A stretch of 64,000 nt of DNA from DASSUW01 sp963740605 (GCA_963740605.1 CAVUFC010000012.1:44371-108370); one strand, 5' to 3'. Positions 48,102-57,481 are shown, counted from the stretch's first letter. Numbers and translations: made by a program. The notes: generated by a model from the sequence alone, not told the origin.

Positions 48102-49366
48102 TCAGCCGCTACACCCGGCCCGAGCTCGGGCAGATCTGGACCGACGAGGCGAGGATGACCGCGTGGCGCGATGTCGAGGTCGCCGCTGCGGAGGCGCTCG
48201 ACGGGCCGACCGACGAGGACCTCGCCGCGATCCGCGGGGCGACGTTCACGGTCGAGGCCGTCAAGGAGCGCGAGAAGGTCACCGACCACGACGTGGCGGC
48301 GTTCGTCGACGTGCTGGCCGCGTCGGCCGGGCCGGCGGGCCGCTGGATCCACTTCGGGCTGACCTCGTCGGACGTGCTCGACACCGCGCTCGCGCTGCAG
48401 TTGCAGCGGGCGGGTGCGGTGATCGTGCCGGCGGCGCGCGAGTACGCGGCTGCGCTCGCCGAGCAGGCATGCGCCCACGCGGACACGCTGTGCGTCGGCC
48501 GCACCCACGGCGTCCACGCGGAGCCGACCTCGTTCGGGCTCAAGCTCGCCGGGTTCGCGATGGAGGCGGCGCGCAACGCCGACCGCCTCGAGGCCGCGTT
48601 CGACCAGGCCGCGACGGGGGCGATCTCTGGCGCGGTCGGCACCTACGCCGCGCTCGGCCCGGAGTTCGAGCGGGGTGTGCTCGACCGGCTGGAGCTGGCG
48701 TCCGAGCCGGTCTCGACCCAGGTGGTCCCGCGCGATCGCCACGCCGAGCTGCTGAGCGCGATCGCGCTCGCCGGCGCCGGGCTGGAGCGCTTCGCCCAGG
48801 AGATACGGCACCTCCAGCGCACCGAGGTCCGCGAAGTCGAGGAGCCGTTCCGGGAGGGCCAGAAGGGCTCGAGCGCGATGCCGCACAAGCGCAACCCGAT
48901 CACCACCGAGCGGATCTGCGGCCTCGCTCGCGTGCTGCGCGGCTACGCGCAGACGGGACTGGAGAACGTCGCGCTGTGGCACGAGCGCGACATCTCGCAC
49001 TCGGGCGCCGAGCGCGTCGTGCTGCCGGACGCGACGATCCTGCTCGACTACATGCAGTCACTGGCGCTGCGCGTCGTGCGCGGGATGGTCGTCCACGAGG
49101 ATCGAATGCTGGCCAACCTCGAGCTCACCCACGGCGCGCTGTTCTCGCAACGGGTACTCCTCGCCTTGGTCGAGCAGGGCATGCAGCGCGACGACGCCTA
49201 CCGCCTCGTGCAGCGCCTCGCGCAGCAGGCGTGGAACAGCGGCACCCATCTGCGCGTGCTGCTCGAGCGCGAGGAGGGCGTCGACCTCGATCTCGACGCC
49301 GTGTTCGATTACTCGCACTACATTCGCCACGTGCCTGACGTGTTGCGGCGGCTGGAGGCCACATGA
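48098..49366 (+). CDS. purB: Adenylosuccinate lyase
   Basis: This 422-residue lyase has the superfamily signature 'GSSAMPHKRNPITTERI', plus 'HFGLTSSDVLDTALALQL', 'GRTHGVHAEPTSFGLKLAGF' and 'TGAISGAVGTYAALGPEFE'. It cleaves SAICAR and adenylosuccinate. It starts at GTG 48098, overlapping the purE stop, and its stop overlaps the M24 peptidase gene. Confidence 0.97.
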   Translation: MISRYTRPELGQIWTDEARMTAWRDVEVAAAEALDGPTDEDLAAIRGATFTVEAVKEREKVTDHDVAAFVDVLAASAGPAGRWIHFGLTSSDVLDTALALQLQRAGAVIVPAAREYAAALAEQACAHADTLCVGRTHGVHAEPTSFGLKLAGFAMEAARNADRLEAAFDQAATGAISGAVGTYAALGPEFERGVLDRLELASEPVSTQVVPRDRHAELLSAIALAGAGLERFAQEIRHLQRTEVREVEEPFREGQKGSSAMPHKRNPITTERICGLARVLRGYAQTGLENVALWHERDISHSGAERVVLPDATILLDYMQSLALRVVRGMVVHEDRMLANLELTHGALFSQRVLLALVEQGMQRDDAYRLVQRLAQQAWNSGTHLRVLLEREEGVDLDLDAVFDYSHYIRHVPDVLRRLEAT

Positions 49367-50460
49367 CGTTTTTGATCTACGGGGCCCCGGGCGACTCGCC
49401 TGACCTCTTCCACACGATCCCGACGCCGATCATCGACCCGTTCCTCTACATCGAGGACGGCGACCGCCGCGGTGCCACGGTGACGGTGCTCGACGCCCAC
49501 AAGGTGACGCCGCACGGGGTCGAGGTGATCGATCCGTACGACCTCGGCGTCGACGAACTGCTCGACTCGGGGATGTCCCGCGACCACGTCGAGCTCGAGC
49601 TGTGCCTGCGCGCGGCGCAGCGCTTCGGCGTGACGCGCGCGCTCGTGCCGTCCCAGTTCCCGATCGGCGTGGCCGACCACCTGCGGGCCGGCGGGATCGA
49701 GCTGGTGGTCGACCCCGAGGCGTTCGCCACTCGCCGCCGCGTCAAGACCGAGGCCGAGATCGCCGGCATCCGCCGCGCCCAGGTCGCGGCCGACGAGGCG
49801 ATGGCCATCGCCGCGCGGATGATCCACGAGCAGCCCGGCGTGACCAGCGAGCAGGTCCGCGCCGCGATGCAGGAGGCGTGCGACGCGCGCGGCTGCGACC
49901 TGCCCGACGACGTGATCGTCTCGCACGGCCCGCAGGGCGCGATCGGGCACGAGGCCGGTCACGGCGAGATCGGAGCCGGCGAGCCGGTGATCGTCGACAT
50001 CTGGCCGCGCGATCGCGACTCCCGCTGCTGGGCCGACATGACCCGCACGTTCGTCGGCGGCGGCGCCGAGCCGCCGGTCGAGATCGCGGAGTGGTGGCGG
50101 CTCACGCGCGAGGCGCTCGAGCGCTCGTTCGCCGCGGTGCGCGCCGGCGCCGACGGCCGCGAGGTGTACGGCGTCTCGTGCGAGCCGTTCGAGCAGGCCG
50201 GCGTGCTGACGCAGCGCAGCAAGCCCGCGGGGCAGAAGCTCGACGAGGGCTACTACCACTCGCTCGGCCACGGCGTCGGCCTCGAGGTGCACGAGCGCCC
50301 GGGCCTCGGCCGCACGCCGGACGCGCTGATCGCCGGCGACGTGATCACGCTCGAGCCCGGCTGCTACCGCAAGGACATCGGCGGCGTCCGGCTCGAGGAC
50401 CTCGTCATCGTCACCGAGAACGGCGCCGAGCTCTTGACGGACTTTCCGTACGGCCTGTGA
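49363..50460 (+). CDS. M24-family metallopeptidase (Xaa-Pro aminopeptidase-like) inside the purine cluster
   Basis: The 365-residue protein has an N-terminal creatinase-like domain (to ~135) and a pita-bread domain. The latter has the five metal ligands: Asp in 'VIVDIWPRD', Asp in 'ADMTRTF', His in 'HSLGHGVGLEVHE', Glu in 'ITLEPGCY' and Glu in 'GVRLEDLV'. It would hydrolyse dipeptides or X-Pro bonds. Its start overlaps the purB stop by 4 bp, so it is translated with purine genes. A promoter for purC lies in the 44-bp gap after it. The N-terminal 'IYGAPGDSPDLFHTIPTPI' is unlike E. coli PepP. Confidence 0.9.
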   Translation: MTFLIYGAPGDSPDLFHTIPTPIIDPFLYIEDGDRRGATVTVLDAHKVTPHGVEVIDPYDLGVDELLDSGMSRDHVELELCLRAAQRFGVTRALVPSQFPIGVADHLRAGGIELVVDPEAFATRRRVKTEAEIAGIRRAQVAADEAMAIAARMIHEQPGVTSEQVRAAMQEACDARGCDLPDDVIVSHGPQGAIGHEAGHGEIGAGEPVIVDIWPRDRDSRCWADMTRTFVGGGAEPPVEIAEWWRLTREALERSFAAVRAGADGREVYGVSCEPFEQAGVLTQRSKPAGQKLDEGYYHSLGHGVGLEVHERPGLGRTPDALIAGDVITLEPGCYRKDIGGVRLEDLVIVTENGAELLTDFPYGL

Positions 50461-50504
50461 CCGCTGCGCGGGTTCCGGCGGGGCCCTGAGCTAGCCTGCG
50501 GGAC

Positions 50505-51374
50505 GTGACCGGCCTCACCCTGCTGGCCTCCGGCAAGGTCCGCGAGCTCTATGACCTCGGCGACGACCTGCTGATGGTGGCCTCCGACCGCATCTCCACC
50601 TACGACGTGGTGCACCCGACACCGATCCCTGACAAGGGAAAGGTGCTGACGGGACTGTCCGTGCTGTGGTTCGACCTGACGAAGGACATCGTCCCGAACC
50701 ATCTCGTCTCCGTCACCGATGGCGTGCCGGACGAGTTCCGGGGCCGCGGGATGCGCGTCAAGCGGCTGCAGATGCTGCCAGTCGAGTGCGTCGTGCGCGG
50801 CTACATCACCGGCTCCGGCTGGAAGGACTACCAGGCGACCGGCAAGGTCTCGGGCATCGAGCTCCCCGCCGGGCTGCAGGAGTCCGAGCAGCTCCCGGAG
50901 CCGATCTTCACGCCGTCCACGAAGGCCGAGGTCGGCCACGACGAGGCGATCGACTTCGACCAGGCGGCCGAGCTGGCGGGCTCACGTGAGCTCGGCGAGC
51001 GGCTGCGCGACGTGTCGCTCGCCGTCTATCAGGCGGTCGCCGACCATGCCCGCGAGCGCGGAGTCATCCTCGCCGACACGAAGTTCGAGTTCGGGCTCGA
51101 CCCGGACGGCGCGCTGGTGCTGGGCGACGAGGTCTGCACGCCCGACTCGTCGCGCTTCTGGCCCGCCGACCAGTACGAGGTCGGCCGCGGCCAGCCGAGC
51201 TTCGACAAGCAGTACGTGCGCGACTGGGCGTCCGGCACCGGCTGGGACAAGGCGCCGCCCGCGCCGCCGATTCCCGACGACGTGGTGGCGCAGACGCGCG
51301 AGCGCTACGTGACCGCGTACGAGCGGCTGTCCGGCGAGTCGTTCTCGGCCTGGCTGGAGCGCACCGCTCCGTGA
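50505..51374 (+). CDS. purC: SAICAR synthetase
   Basis: This 289-residue enzyme shows 'LASGKVRELYDLGDDLLMVASDRISTYD', 'VVRGYITGSGWKDYQATGKVSGI', 'FTPSTKAEVGHDE', 'ILADTKFEFGLDPDG' and 'DSSRFWPADQY'. It joins aspartate to CAIR. GTG 50505 has TAGCCT (50492-50497) exactly 7 bp upstream, a leaderless promoter that begins the purC-purS-purQ-purL transcript. The stop overlaps the purS start. Confidence 0.97.
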   Translation: MTGLTLLASGKVRELYDLGDDLLMVASDRISTYDVVHPTPIPDKGKVLTGLSVLWFDLTKDIVPNHLVSVTDGVPDEFRGRGMRVKRLQMLPVECVVRGYITGSGWKDYQATGKVSGIELPAGLQESEQLPEPIFTPSTKAEVGHDEAIDFDQAAELAGSRELGERLRDVSLAVYQAVADHARERGVILADTKFEFGLDPDGALVLGDEVCTPDSSRFWPADQYEVGRGQPSFDKQYVRDWASGTGWDKAPPAPPIPDDVVAQTRERYVTAYERLSGESFSAWLERTAP

Positions 51375-51589
51375 GGGTGCGGGTCCTGATCCGGCCCAAG
51401 GCCGGAATCCTGGATCCGCAAGGCCAGGCCGTCGAGCGGGCGCTTCCGGCGCTCGGGTTCGAGGGCGTGCGCCGCGTGCACGTCGGGCGGCTCGTGGAGC
51501 TCGACGTCGAGGATCCGTCGCAGGTGGACGCGATGTGCGAGCGCCTGCTGACGAATCCTTTGATCGAGGACTACGAGATCCAGCAGTGA
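51371..51589 (+). CDS. purS: PurS subunit of FGAM synthase
   Basis: This 72-residue protein has the PurS pattern: 'VRVLIRPKAGILDPQGQAVERALPALGFEGVRRVHVGRLVELDVE' and 'CERLLTNPLIEDYEI'. PurS dimers bridge PurQ and PurL in the three-subunit formylglycinamidine synthase. It overlaps purC before it and purQ after it by four bases each. Confidence 0.96.
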   Translation: MRVRVLIRPKAGILDPQGQAVERALPALGFEGVRRVHVGRLVELDVEDPSQVDAMCERLLTNPLIEDYEIQQ

Positions 51590-52236
51590 AGTTCGGGATC
51601 GTCCAGTTCCCCGGCTCCTGCGACGAGCGGGACGCGCTGTTCGCGGCACGCCGGGTGGGCGACGCCGAGCTGCTCTGGCACGCCGATCCCGACCTGAAGG
51701 GCGTCGACGCGGTCATCATCCCCGGCGGCTTCTCGTACGGCGACTACCTCCGCGTGGGGGCGATCGCGCGGTTCGCGCCGGTGATGGTCGAGGTCGACCG
51801 CTTCGCCCGCAGCGGCGGGCTGGTGCTCGGGATCTGCAACGGCTTCCAGGTGCTGTGCGAGGCCGGGCTGCTGTCCGGCGCCCTGCTGCCGAACACGTCG
51901 CTGCGGTTCGTCTGCCGGCAGGTCGACGTCGAGGTGGTGAATGCCAGGATTCCCTGGACGGCGGGTGTGGAGAAGGGGCAGGTGCTCTCGATCCCCGCCA
52001 AGCACACGACCGGCCGCTACTGGGCGCCCGACCCGGTGCTCGACGAGCTCGAGGCCAACGGGCAGATCGTGCTGCGGTACGCCGCGGGGCACAACTTCAA
52101 CGGTTCGGCGCGTGACATCGCCGGCGTCTGCAACGCGGCCGGAAACGTCATGGGGCTGATGCCGCATCCCGAGCACGCGGTCGACGTGTTGACGGGCTCG
52201 GTCGACGGGCTCGCCCTGATCGGCGGGCCGGCGTGA
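51586..52236 (+). CDS. purQ: PurQ glutaminase subunit of FGAM synthase
   Basis: This 216-residue class I amidotransferase has 'FGIVQFPGSCDERDAL', 'VIIPGGFSYGDYLRVGA', the nucleophile Cys in 'VLGICNGFQVLCEAGLL', and the His-Glu pair in 'MPHPEHAVD'. It supplies ammonia from glutamine to PurL. GTG 51586 overlaps the purS stop, and its stop overlaps purL. Confidence 0.97.
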   Translation: MKFGIVQFPGSCDERDALFAARRVGDAELLWHADPDLKGVDAVIIPGGFSYGDYLRVGAIARFAPVMVEVDRFARSGGLVLGICNGFQVLCEAGLLSGALLPNTSLRFVCRQVDVEVVNARIPWTAGVEKGQVLSIPAKHTTGRYWAPDPVLDELEANGQIVLRYAAGHNFNGSARDIAGVCNAAGNVMGLMPHPEHAVDVLTGSVDGLALIGGPA

Positions 52237-54374
52237 GGCACCGCGAGCTCGGCCTCACGGACTCCGAGTACGAGCTGATCGTCGACAAGATGGGCCGCGA
52301 GCCGAACGAGGTCGAGCTCGCGGTGTTCTCGCTGATGTGGTCCGAGCACTGCGGCTACAAGCACTCGCGGCGGTTATTGAAGACGCTCCCGACCGAAGGC
52401 CCGCGGCTCGTGCTCGGCCCGGGGGAGAACGCCGGCGCTGTGGACATCGGCGGCGGGATGGCGGCCGCGTTCAAGGTCGAGTCGCACAACCACCCGAGCG
52501 CGGTCGAGCCGTTCCAGGGCGCGGCGACCGGAGTCGGCGGCATCCTGCGCGACGTGTTCGCGATCGGCGCGCGGCCGATCGCGATCCTCGACTCCCTGCG
52601 CTTCGGCGAGCCGAGCTCTCAGCGCTCGCGCTACCTGCTCGAGCACGCGGTCGCCGGCATCGGCCACTACGGGAACTCGATCGGCGTCGCGACGGTCGGC
52701 GGGGAGATCTACTTCGAGGACCCGTACGAGCAGAACTGCCTGGTCAACGCGATGTGCGTCGGGCTGATCGAGACGTCGAAGCTGATCAAGAGCGCGGCGG
52801 CGGGCGTCGGGAACGTGGTCGTGCTGTTCGGCGCGCGGACGGGGCGCGACGGGATCGGCGGCGCGTCGGTGCTCGCGTCGGCCGAGCTCGGCGACGAGGA
52901 CGCTTCCAAGCGCCCGACCGTACAGATCGGGGATCCGTTCGAGGAGAGCAAGCTGCTCGAGTGCTCCCTGGAGCTGCTCGACCGGTCCCTGCTCGTCGCG
53001 CTGCAGGATCTCGGCGCCGCGGGGCTGACCTCTTCGTCGTCCGAGATGGCCGCCAAGGGCGGCGTGGGGATCGACCTCGACGTGCGCCGCGTCCCGCTGC
53101 GCGAGGCCGACATGGAGCCGTTCGAGATCATGATCTCCGAGTCGCAGGAGCGGATGCTCTGCGTGGTCGCGCCCGAGCTCGTCGACGACGTGCTGGCCGT
53201 CTGCGCGAAGTGGGAGGTCAACGCGACCGCGATCGGCGAGGTGACGTCGTCGGACCGGCTGCGGGTGTTCGACGGCGAGGCGCTGGTCGGCGACCTGCCC
53301 GTGAGCGCGCTCGTCGACGAGTGCCCGGCGTACGACCTCGCGCCGCTCGAGCCGAGCCGGCCGCTGTACCCGGCGCCCGAGCCGGTGATCGACGGCGATC
53401 TCTCTTCCGGCGACACCCTGCTCGCCCTGCTCGGCAGCGCCAACCTGGCTTCGCGGCGGTGGGCGTTCGAGCAGTACGACTGCGTGGTCGGCTCGCGCAC
53501 GGTGCGGCGGCCCGAGCAGGCCGACGCCGCGGTGCTCATCCTCGAGCACGGCGGCGCGATCGCGGTCTCGATCGACGGCAACGGCCGGCGCGTGGCGGTC
53601 GACCCGTACCGGGGCGCGGTCGAAGCCGTGCTCGAGTGCTCGGCGAACCTGGCGTGCGTCGGCGCCGAGCCGCTCGGGCTCACCAACTGCCTCAACTTCG
53701 GCAACCCCGAGAAGCCGCACATCGCCTGGCAGCTCACACGCGCGATCGCCGGCCTGGGCGATGCGTGCCGTGCGCTGGGAGTGCCGGTCGTCGGCGGCAA
53801 CGTGTCGCTCTACAACGAGGGCGGCGGCGGCCCGATCTACCCGACGCCGGTTGTCGGCATGGTCGGCGAGCTGCCCGACCCGGCGCGCTCCGGCCGGCTG
53901 GGGTTCTCGGTCGAGGGCGACGCGGTCGCGCTGATCAGCGCGTCGTGGGCGCCGAGCGAGGTCGGCTCCGAGCTCGCCAAGCTGCGGGGCGAGTCGCTTT
54001 CCGGCTCCCTTCCCGTCGTCGAGCTCGGCGCGGTGCGCGCCCTGCACGCGGCGGTCCGCCAGGCGGTGCGGTCAGGCGCGCTGCGGTCGGCTCACGATGT
54101 CGCCGAAGGCGGCGTCGCGATCGCGCTGGCCGAGTGCTGCATCGCCGGTGGCATCGGCGCATCGGTGACGCTCGACGGCGTCCCGCTGTTCGCCGAGGGC
54201 CCGGGCGCGTTCGTGGTCTCCGGCCCGGCCGAGGCAATGACCGCGTTCGGCGCCGCGGCGCGGGTGATCGGCGAGGTCGGCCGCGAGGCGCTCGCCATCC
54301 GCGGCGAGCTCGACATACCGGTCGTCGAGCTCGCCCGCGTCCACGGCGAAGGCCTGGCGGCCCTCGTCGCTTAG
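52233..54374 (+). CDS. purL: PurL, FGAM synthase large subunit
   Basis: The 713-residue protein is the short bacterial PurL that needs PurS and PurQ. It opens 'ELGLTDSEYELIVDKMGREPNEVELAVFSLMWSEHCGYKHSR'. It also has 'VESHNHPSAVEPFQGAATGVGGI', 'GGASVLASAEL', 'DLGAAGLTSSSSEMA' and 'GNVSLYNE', typical of the AIR synthase-like fold. The stop interlocks (TTAG) with the convergent aminotransferase stop. A purM gene is not present in the window. Confidence 0.97.
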   Translation: MRHRELGLTDSEYELIVDKMGREPNEVELAVFSLMWSEHCGYKHSRRLLKTLPTEGPRLVLGPGENAGAVDIGGGMAAAFKVESHNHPSAVEPFQGAATGVGGILRDVFAIGARPIAILDSLRFGEPSSQRSRYLLEHAVAGIGHYGNSIGVATVGGEIYFEDPYEQNCLVNAMCVGLIETSKLIKSAAAGVGNVVVLFGARTGRDGIGGASVLASAELGDEDASKRPTVQIGDPFEESKLLECSLELLDRSLLVALQDLGAAGLTSSSSEMAAKGGVGIDLDVRRVPLREADMEPFEIMISESQERMLCVVAPELVDDVLAVCAKWEVNATAIGEVTSSDRLRVFDGEALVGDLPVSALVDECPAYDLAPLEPSRPLYPAPEPVIDGDLSSGDTLLALLGSANLASRRWAFEQYDCVVGSRTVRRPEQADAAVLILEHGGAIAVSIDGNGRRVAVDPYRGAVEAVLECSANLACVGAEPLGLTNCLNFGNPEKPHIAWQLTRAIAGLGDACRALGVPVVGGNVSLYNEGGGGPIYPTPVVGMVGELPDPARSGRLGFSVEGDAVALISASWAPSEVGSELAKLRGESLSGSLPVVELGAVRALHAAVRQAVRSGALRSAHDVAEGGVAIALAECCIAGGIGASVTLDGVPLFAEGPGAFVVSGPAEAMTAFGAAARVIGEVGREALAIRGELDIPVVELARVHGEGLAALVA

Positions 54375-55756
54375 GCCATCAGCTCGTCGGCCATCGCCTC
54401 GAACACCTGGACGTACGCGTCGATCGACGCGTCGTCGTGGGTGACCGAGAGCGTCCACTCCTCCTCGCGGCCCGGCGTCATGAACACGCCGCGGTTCATG
54501 TTGAACAGCCATGCGAGGTCGGCGAGGTCGGCGTCCTGGTTGGCCTTGAACGTCTCGTAGTCGACGATCTTCACCGGCGAGAACGTGACGCAGCCCTTGG
54601 AGGCGACGCCGATCGCGTAGCCCGAGAGGTTGTGCTTGTCGATCACCGCCTGGCAGCCGGTGACGATGCGGTCGTTGAGGTGGTCGAGATGGGCGTACGC
54701 CTCGGGTGTGAGCACCTCGAGCAGGTTCGCCCGCGTCGCGGCGACGCCGAGCGGGTTCCCGTTGTAGGTGCCGACCTGGTAGACGGAGCCGTCCTCGACG
54801 ACGGTCATGACCTCCTCACTGGCGCCGATCGCGCCCATCGGCGTCCCGCCGCCGAGCGACTTGGCGAGCGTGACCATGTCGGGCAGGACTCCGAAGCGCT
54901 CGGTCGCGCCGCCGGCCGCGATCGTCAGGCCGGTCTTGACCTCGTCGAAGATCAGGACGATGCCGTGGCGCTGCGTGATCTCGCGGACCGCCTCGAGGTA
55001 CCCCGGCTCCGGGAGCACGATCCCGAGGTTCATCATCGCCGCCTCCATGATCACGCAGGCGGGCTTGCGGCCCTCCTCGGTGAGGCGCTCGATCCGGCGC
55101 TCCATCGCCGGCGCGTCGTTGAACGGCACGGCGATCGTCATGTCGACGGTCGCCTGTGGGATGCCGGCGCCGTACGGGAGCGAGGCGAGGTTGTCGCGGT
55201 CGCCGATGTTGTCGTACTCGACGCCGATCGAGACCATCACCGTGTCGTGGTGGCCGTGGTAGGAGCCGAAGATCTTCATCACGGTGTCGCGCTGCGTGTA
55301 CGCACGCGCGATCCGGATGGCGTCCATCGTCGATTCCGAGCCTGAGTTCGTGTAGCGCCAGCGCGGCAGGTTCCAGCGCTTCTGCAGCTCCTCGGCGACG
55401 ATCACCGCGTCCTCGGTCGGGGCGGCGAAATGCGTGCCGAGGTCGTAGCGCTCACGGATCGCCTTGCCGATCGCCGGGTGCGCGTGCCCCTGGACCATGG
55501 CGCCGAACCCGTTGTGGAAGTCGTACATCTCGTTGCCGTCGACGTCCCACACCTTCGGGCCCTTGCCGCGCTCGAGGTAGATCGGCCACGGATCGCGCAG
55601 CTGGTAGGACGATGCGACCCCGCCGGTCAGGACGGCGTGGGCGCGCTTGTACATCTCCTCCGACTTGTGCGTGGCGTCGTTGAGCGCCTTCTCCTCGCGC
55701 TCGATCAGCTCTTTGATCCGCTGTCGGTCAATCTGGGCAGGGGCGTTGACTGCCAT
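54371..55756 (-). CDS. Class III aminotransferase (glutamate-1-semialdehyde aminotransferase-like)
   Basis: This 461-residue PLP enzyme shows 'NSGSESTMDAIRIARAYT', 'IFGSYHGHHDTVM', 'LIFDEVKTGLTIAAGGATERFGVLPDMVTLAKSLGGGTPMGAIG' with the Schiff-base Lys in 'LAKS', and 'VGTYNGNPLGVAA'. The N-terminal 'RIKELIEREEKALNDATHKSEEMYKRAHAVLTGGVASSYQL' distinguishes it from true HemL proteins. The substrate is unknown. ATG 55756 has an AAGGAG ribosome site. It sits between purL and purF on the opposite strand, breaking the purine operon into two units. Confidence 0.88.
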   Translation of the reverse strand: MAVNAPAQIDRQRIKELIEREEKALNDATHKSEEMYKRAHAVLTGGVASSYQLRDPWPIYLERGKGPKVWDVDGNEMYDFHNGFGAMVQGHAHPAIGKAIRERYDLGTHFAAPTEDAVIVAEELQKRWNLPRWRYTNSGSESTMDAIRIARAYTQRDTVMKIFGSYHGHHDTVMVSIGVEYDNIGDRDNLASLPYGAGIPQATVDMTIAVPFNDAPAMERRIERLTEEGRKPACVIMEAAMMNLGIVLPEPGYLEAVREITQRHGIVLIFDEVKTGLTIAAGGATERFGVLPDMVTLAKSLGGGTPMGAIGASEEVMTVVEDGSVYQVGTYNGNPLGVAATRANLLEVLTPEAYAHLDHLNDRIVTGCQAVIDKHNLSGYAIGVASKGCVTFSPVKIVDYETFKANQDADLADLAWLFNMNRGVFMTPGREEEWTLSVTHDDASIDAYVQVFEAMADELMA

Positions 55757-55840
55757 GGGGTATCAGCTCCTTGGGGACCCTTAGCCAACGGAGCGTATCT
55801 GCCCGGGGACAGCCGAGGCCATTGCTAGTCTGGCTCTCTC

Positions 55841-57271
55841 GTGCTGCCCTCCGATTTTCGCGATGGACCGCGCGACGAGTGCGGGGTGTTCGGTATCTGT
55901 GCGCCGGGTCGCGACGTCGCTCGTCTCACGTACTTCGCGCTCTACGCGCTGCAGCACCGGGGCCAGGAATCCGCGGGCATCGCGACTTCCCAGCGCGGCC
56001 ACATCATGGCCATGCGCGACCAAGGGCTCGTCAACCAGGTGTTCGACGAGCAGCGGCTCCGCGCCCTGCAGGGCGACATGTCGGTCGGCCACGTCCGCTA
56101 CTCCACCACCGGCGCGTCGTCGTGGGAGAACTCCCAGCCGGTCTGGCGGGCCGATCGGCGTGAGGTGGCGCTCGCCCACAACGGCAACCTGATCAACGCG
56201 GTCGAGCTCCACGGCGAGCTCCGTGGGCAGGGCGTCTCCTTCCGGTCGACGTCGGACTCGGAGATCATCGCCGCGCTGCTTTCGACGCATCCGGCCGACA
56301 CGATCGAAGACGCGGTGGCCGACGTGATGACGCGCGTCGAGGGTGCGTACTCGACCGTGGTCATGACCAAGGACCGCGTCGTCGCGTTCCGCGATCCCGC
56401 CGGCGTGCGGCCGCTGTCGTTGGGGATGCTCGAGGACCGCTACTGCGTGGCGTCGGAGAGTTGCGCGTTCGACATCATCGGCGCCCGGTTCCTGCGGGAC
56501 GTGCAGCCCGGCGAGATCGTGTCGCTGACACCGGAAGGCGTGCAGACGCGGATGGGCGTGGCCGGCGAGCGGCCCGCGCTGTGCGTGTTCGAGCACATCT
56601 ACTTCGCGCGACCGGACTCACGGCTCGGCGGCCAGGTGCTCCAGGTCGCCCGCGGGCGGATGGGCGAGATCCTCGCCCGCGAGGCGCCGGTCGAAGCTGA
56701 TCTGGTGATCCCGGTGCCGGACTCCGGCAACCCCGCCGCCCGCGGCTACGCGCGCGCGTCCGGGATCCCGCAGGACGACGGCTTCGTCAAGAACCGCTAC
56801 GTCGCCCGGACGTTCATCCAGCCCGGCCAGGAGCTGCGCAAGCACGGCCTGCGGATGAAGTTCAACCCGCTGCCCGAGGTGGTCGCGGGCAAGCGGCTCG
56901 TCGTGGTCGACGACTCGATCGTGCGCGGCAACACCACGCGCCAGATCGTCGCGATGCTGCGGGACGCGGGCGCCGCCGAGGTGCACATGCGCATCAGCGC
57001 CCCGCCGATCCGCAACCCCTGCTTCTACGGGATCGACATGTCCACGCGCGAGGAGATGATCGCCCACGGGCGATCCGAGGCCGACGTCGCCGAAGAGCTG
57101 GGCTGCGACTCGCTGGCCTACCTGTCCCTGCGCGGCGTCTACGAGGCGATCGAGGGCACGCGCGACACCCACTGCGACGCCTGCTTCTCGGGCGACTACC
57201 CCCTGGCCGGCACCGCCGAGGGGCAGCGCAAGGACGCGTTCGAGAACGCGCTCCCGCTGGTCCGGTCCTAG
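55841..57271 (+). CDS. purF: Amidophosphoribosyltransferase
   Basis: This 476-residue enzyme catalyses the first step of purine synthesis. After a 13-residue propeptide comes the nucleophile Cys14 in 'ECGVFGIC'; 'YALQHRGQESAGI' and the PRPP motif 'RLVVVDDSIVRGNT' follow. The iron-sulfur cysteines include 'NPCFYGIDM' and 'HCDACFSGDYP', as in the Bacillus-type enzyme. GTG 55841 has TAGTCT 9 bp upstream. A stable RNA-hairpin region follows the gene. Confidence 0.97.
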   Translation: MLPSDFRDGPRDECGVFGICAPGRDVARLTYFALYALQHRGQESAGIATSQRGHIMAMRDQGLVNQVFDEQRLRALQGDMSVGHVRYSTTGASSWENSQPVWRADRREVALAHNGNLINAVELHGELRGQGVSFRSTSDSEIIAALLSTHPADTIEDAVADVMTRVEGAYSTVVMTKDRVVAFRDPAGVRPLSLGMLEDRYCVASESCAFDIIGARFLRDVQPGEIVSLTPEGVQTRMGVAGERPALCVFEHIYFARPDSRLGGQVLQVARGRMGEILAREAPVEADLVIPVPDSGNPAARGYARASGIPQDDGFVKNRYVARTFIQPGQELRKHGLRMKFNPLPEVVAGKRLVVVDDSIVRGNTTRQIVAMLRDAGAAEVHMRISAPPIRNPCFYGIDMSTREEMIAHGRSEADVAEELGCDSLAYLSLRGVYEAIEGTRDTHCDACFSGDYPLAGTAEGQRKDAFENALPLVRS

Positions 57272-57296
57272 CTCCGCGGCGCCTCTCCGGCCCAAC

Positions 57297-57385
57297 CTGC
57301 GCATTGAGGGCGAGGTGGACGACGTTTGTCACCCAGGAGGTGACATTCGTTAGCCACCCCTGTTCGCGCCGCCCTTAATGCGCAG
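57297..57385 (+). ncRNA. Unexplained three-tier RNA hairpin between purF and recQ
   Basis: An outer stem pairs 57298-57312 (CTGCGCATTGAGGGC region) with 57371-57385 (GCCCTTAATGCGCAG), all paired with one G-U. A second short stem joins GGTGG (57314-57318) to CCACC (57354-57358). An inner stem joins TGTCACC (57327-57333) to GGTGACA (57339-57345) with loop CAGGA. G-U pairing on the plus strand favours a plus-strand RNA. There is no T-tract for a terminator. No known riboswitch class was recognised. Confidence 0.55.
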
Positions 57386-57481
57386 TTTCCGTGCCCTCTG
57401 CAACACCCGGCGCACAACCCAGTCACAAGACTGCGGAAACGCGGCTTTGCCCTCCGAGCCCGGCGGTATGGTCGCCCGTCC

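Noticed and set aside
52337..55345. Plus-strand open frame of about 1000 codons over purL and the aminotransferase
   Set aside because: It is an out-of-frame shadow of purL continuing antisense to the aminotransferase; no domain matches, while both underlying genes are unmistakable.
57272..57481. NrdR or PurR-type operator in the purF-recQ gap
   Set aside because: The inverted repeats do not match the sequences I know for those regulators. The nested pairing looks more like RNA structure.
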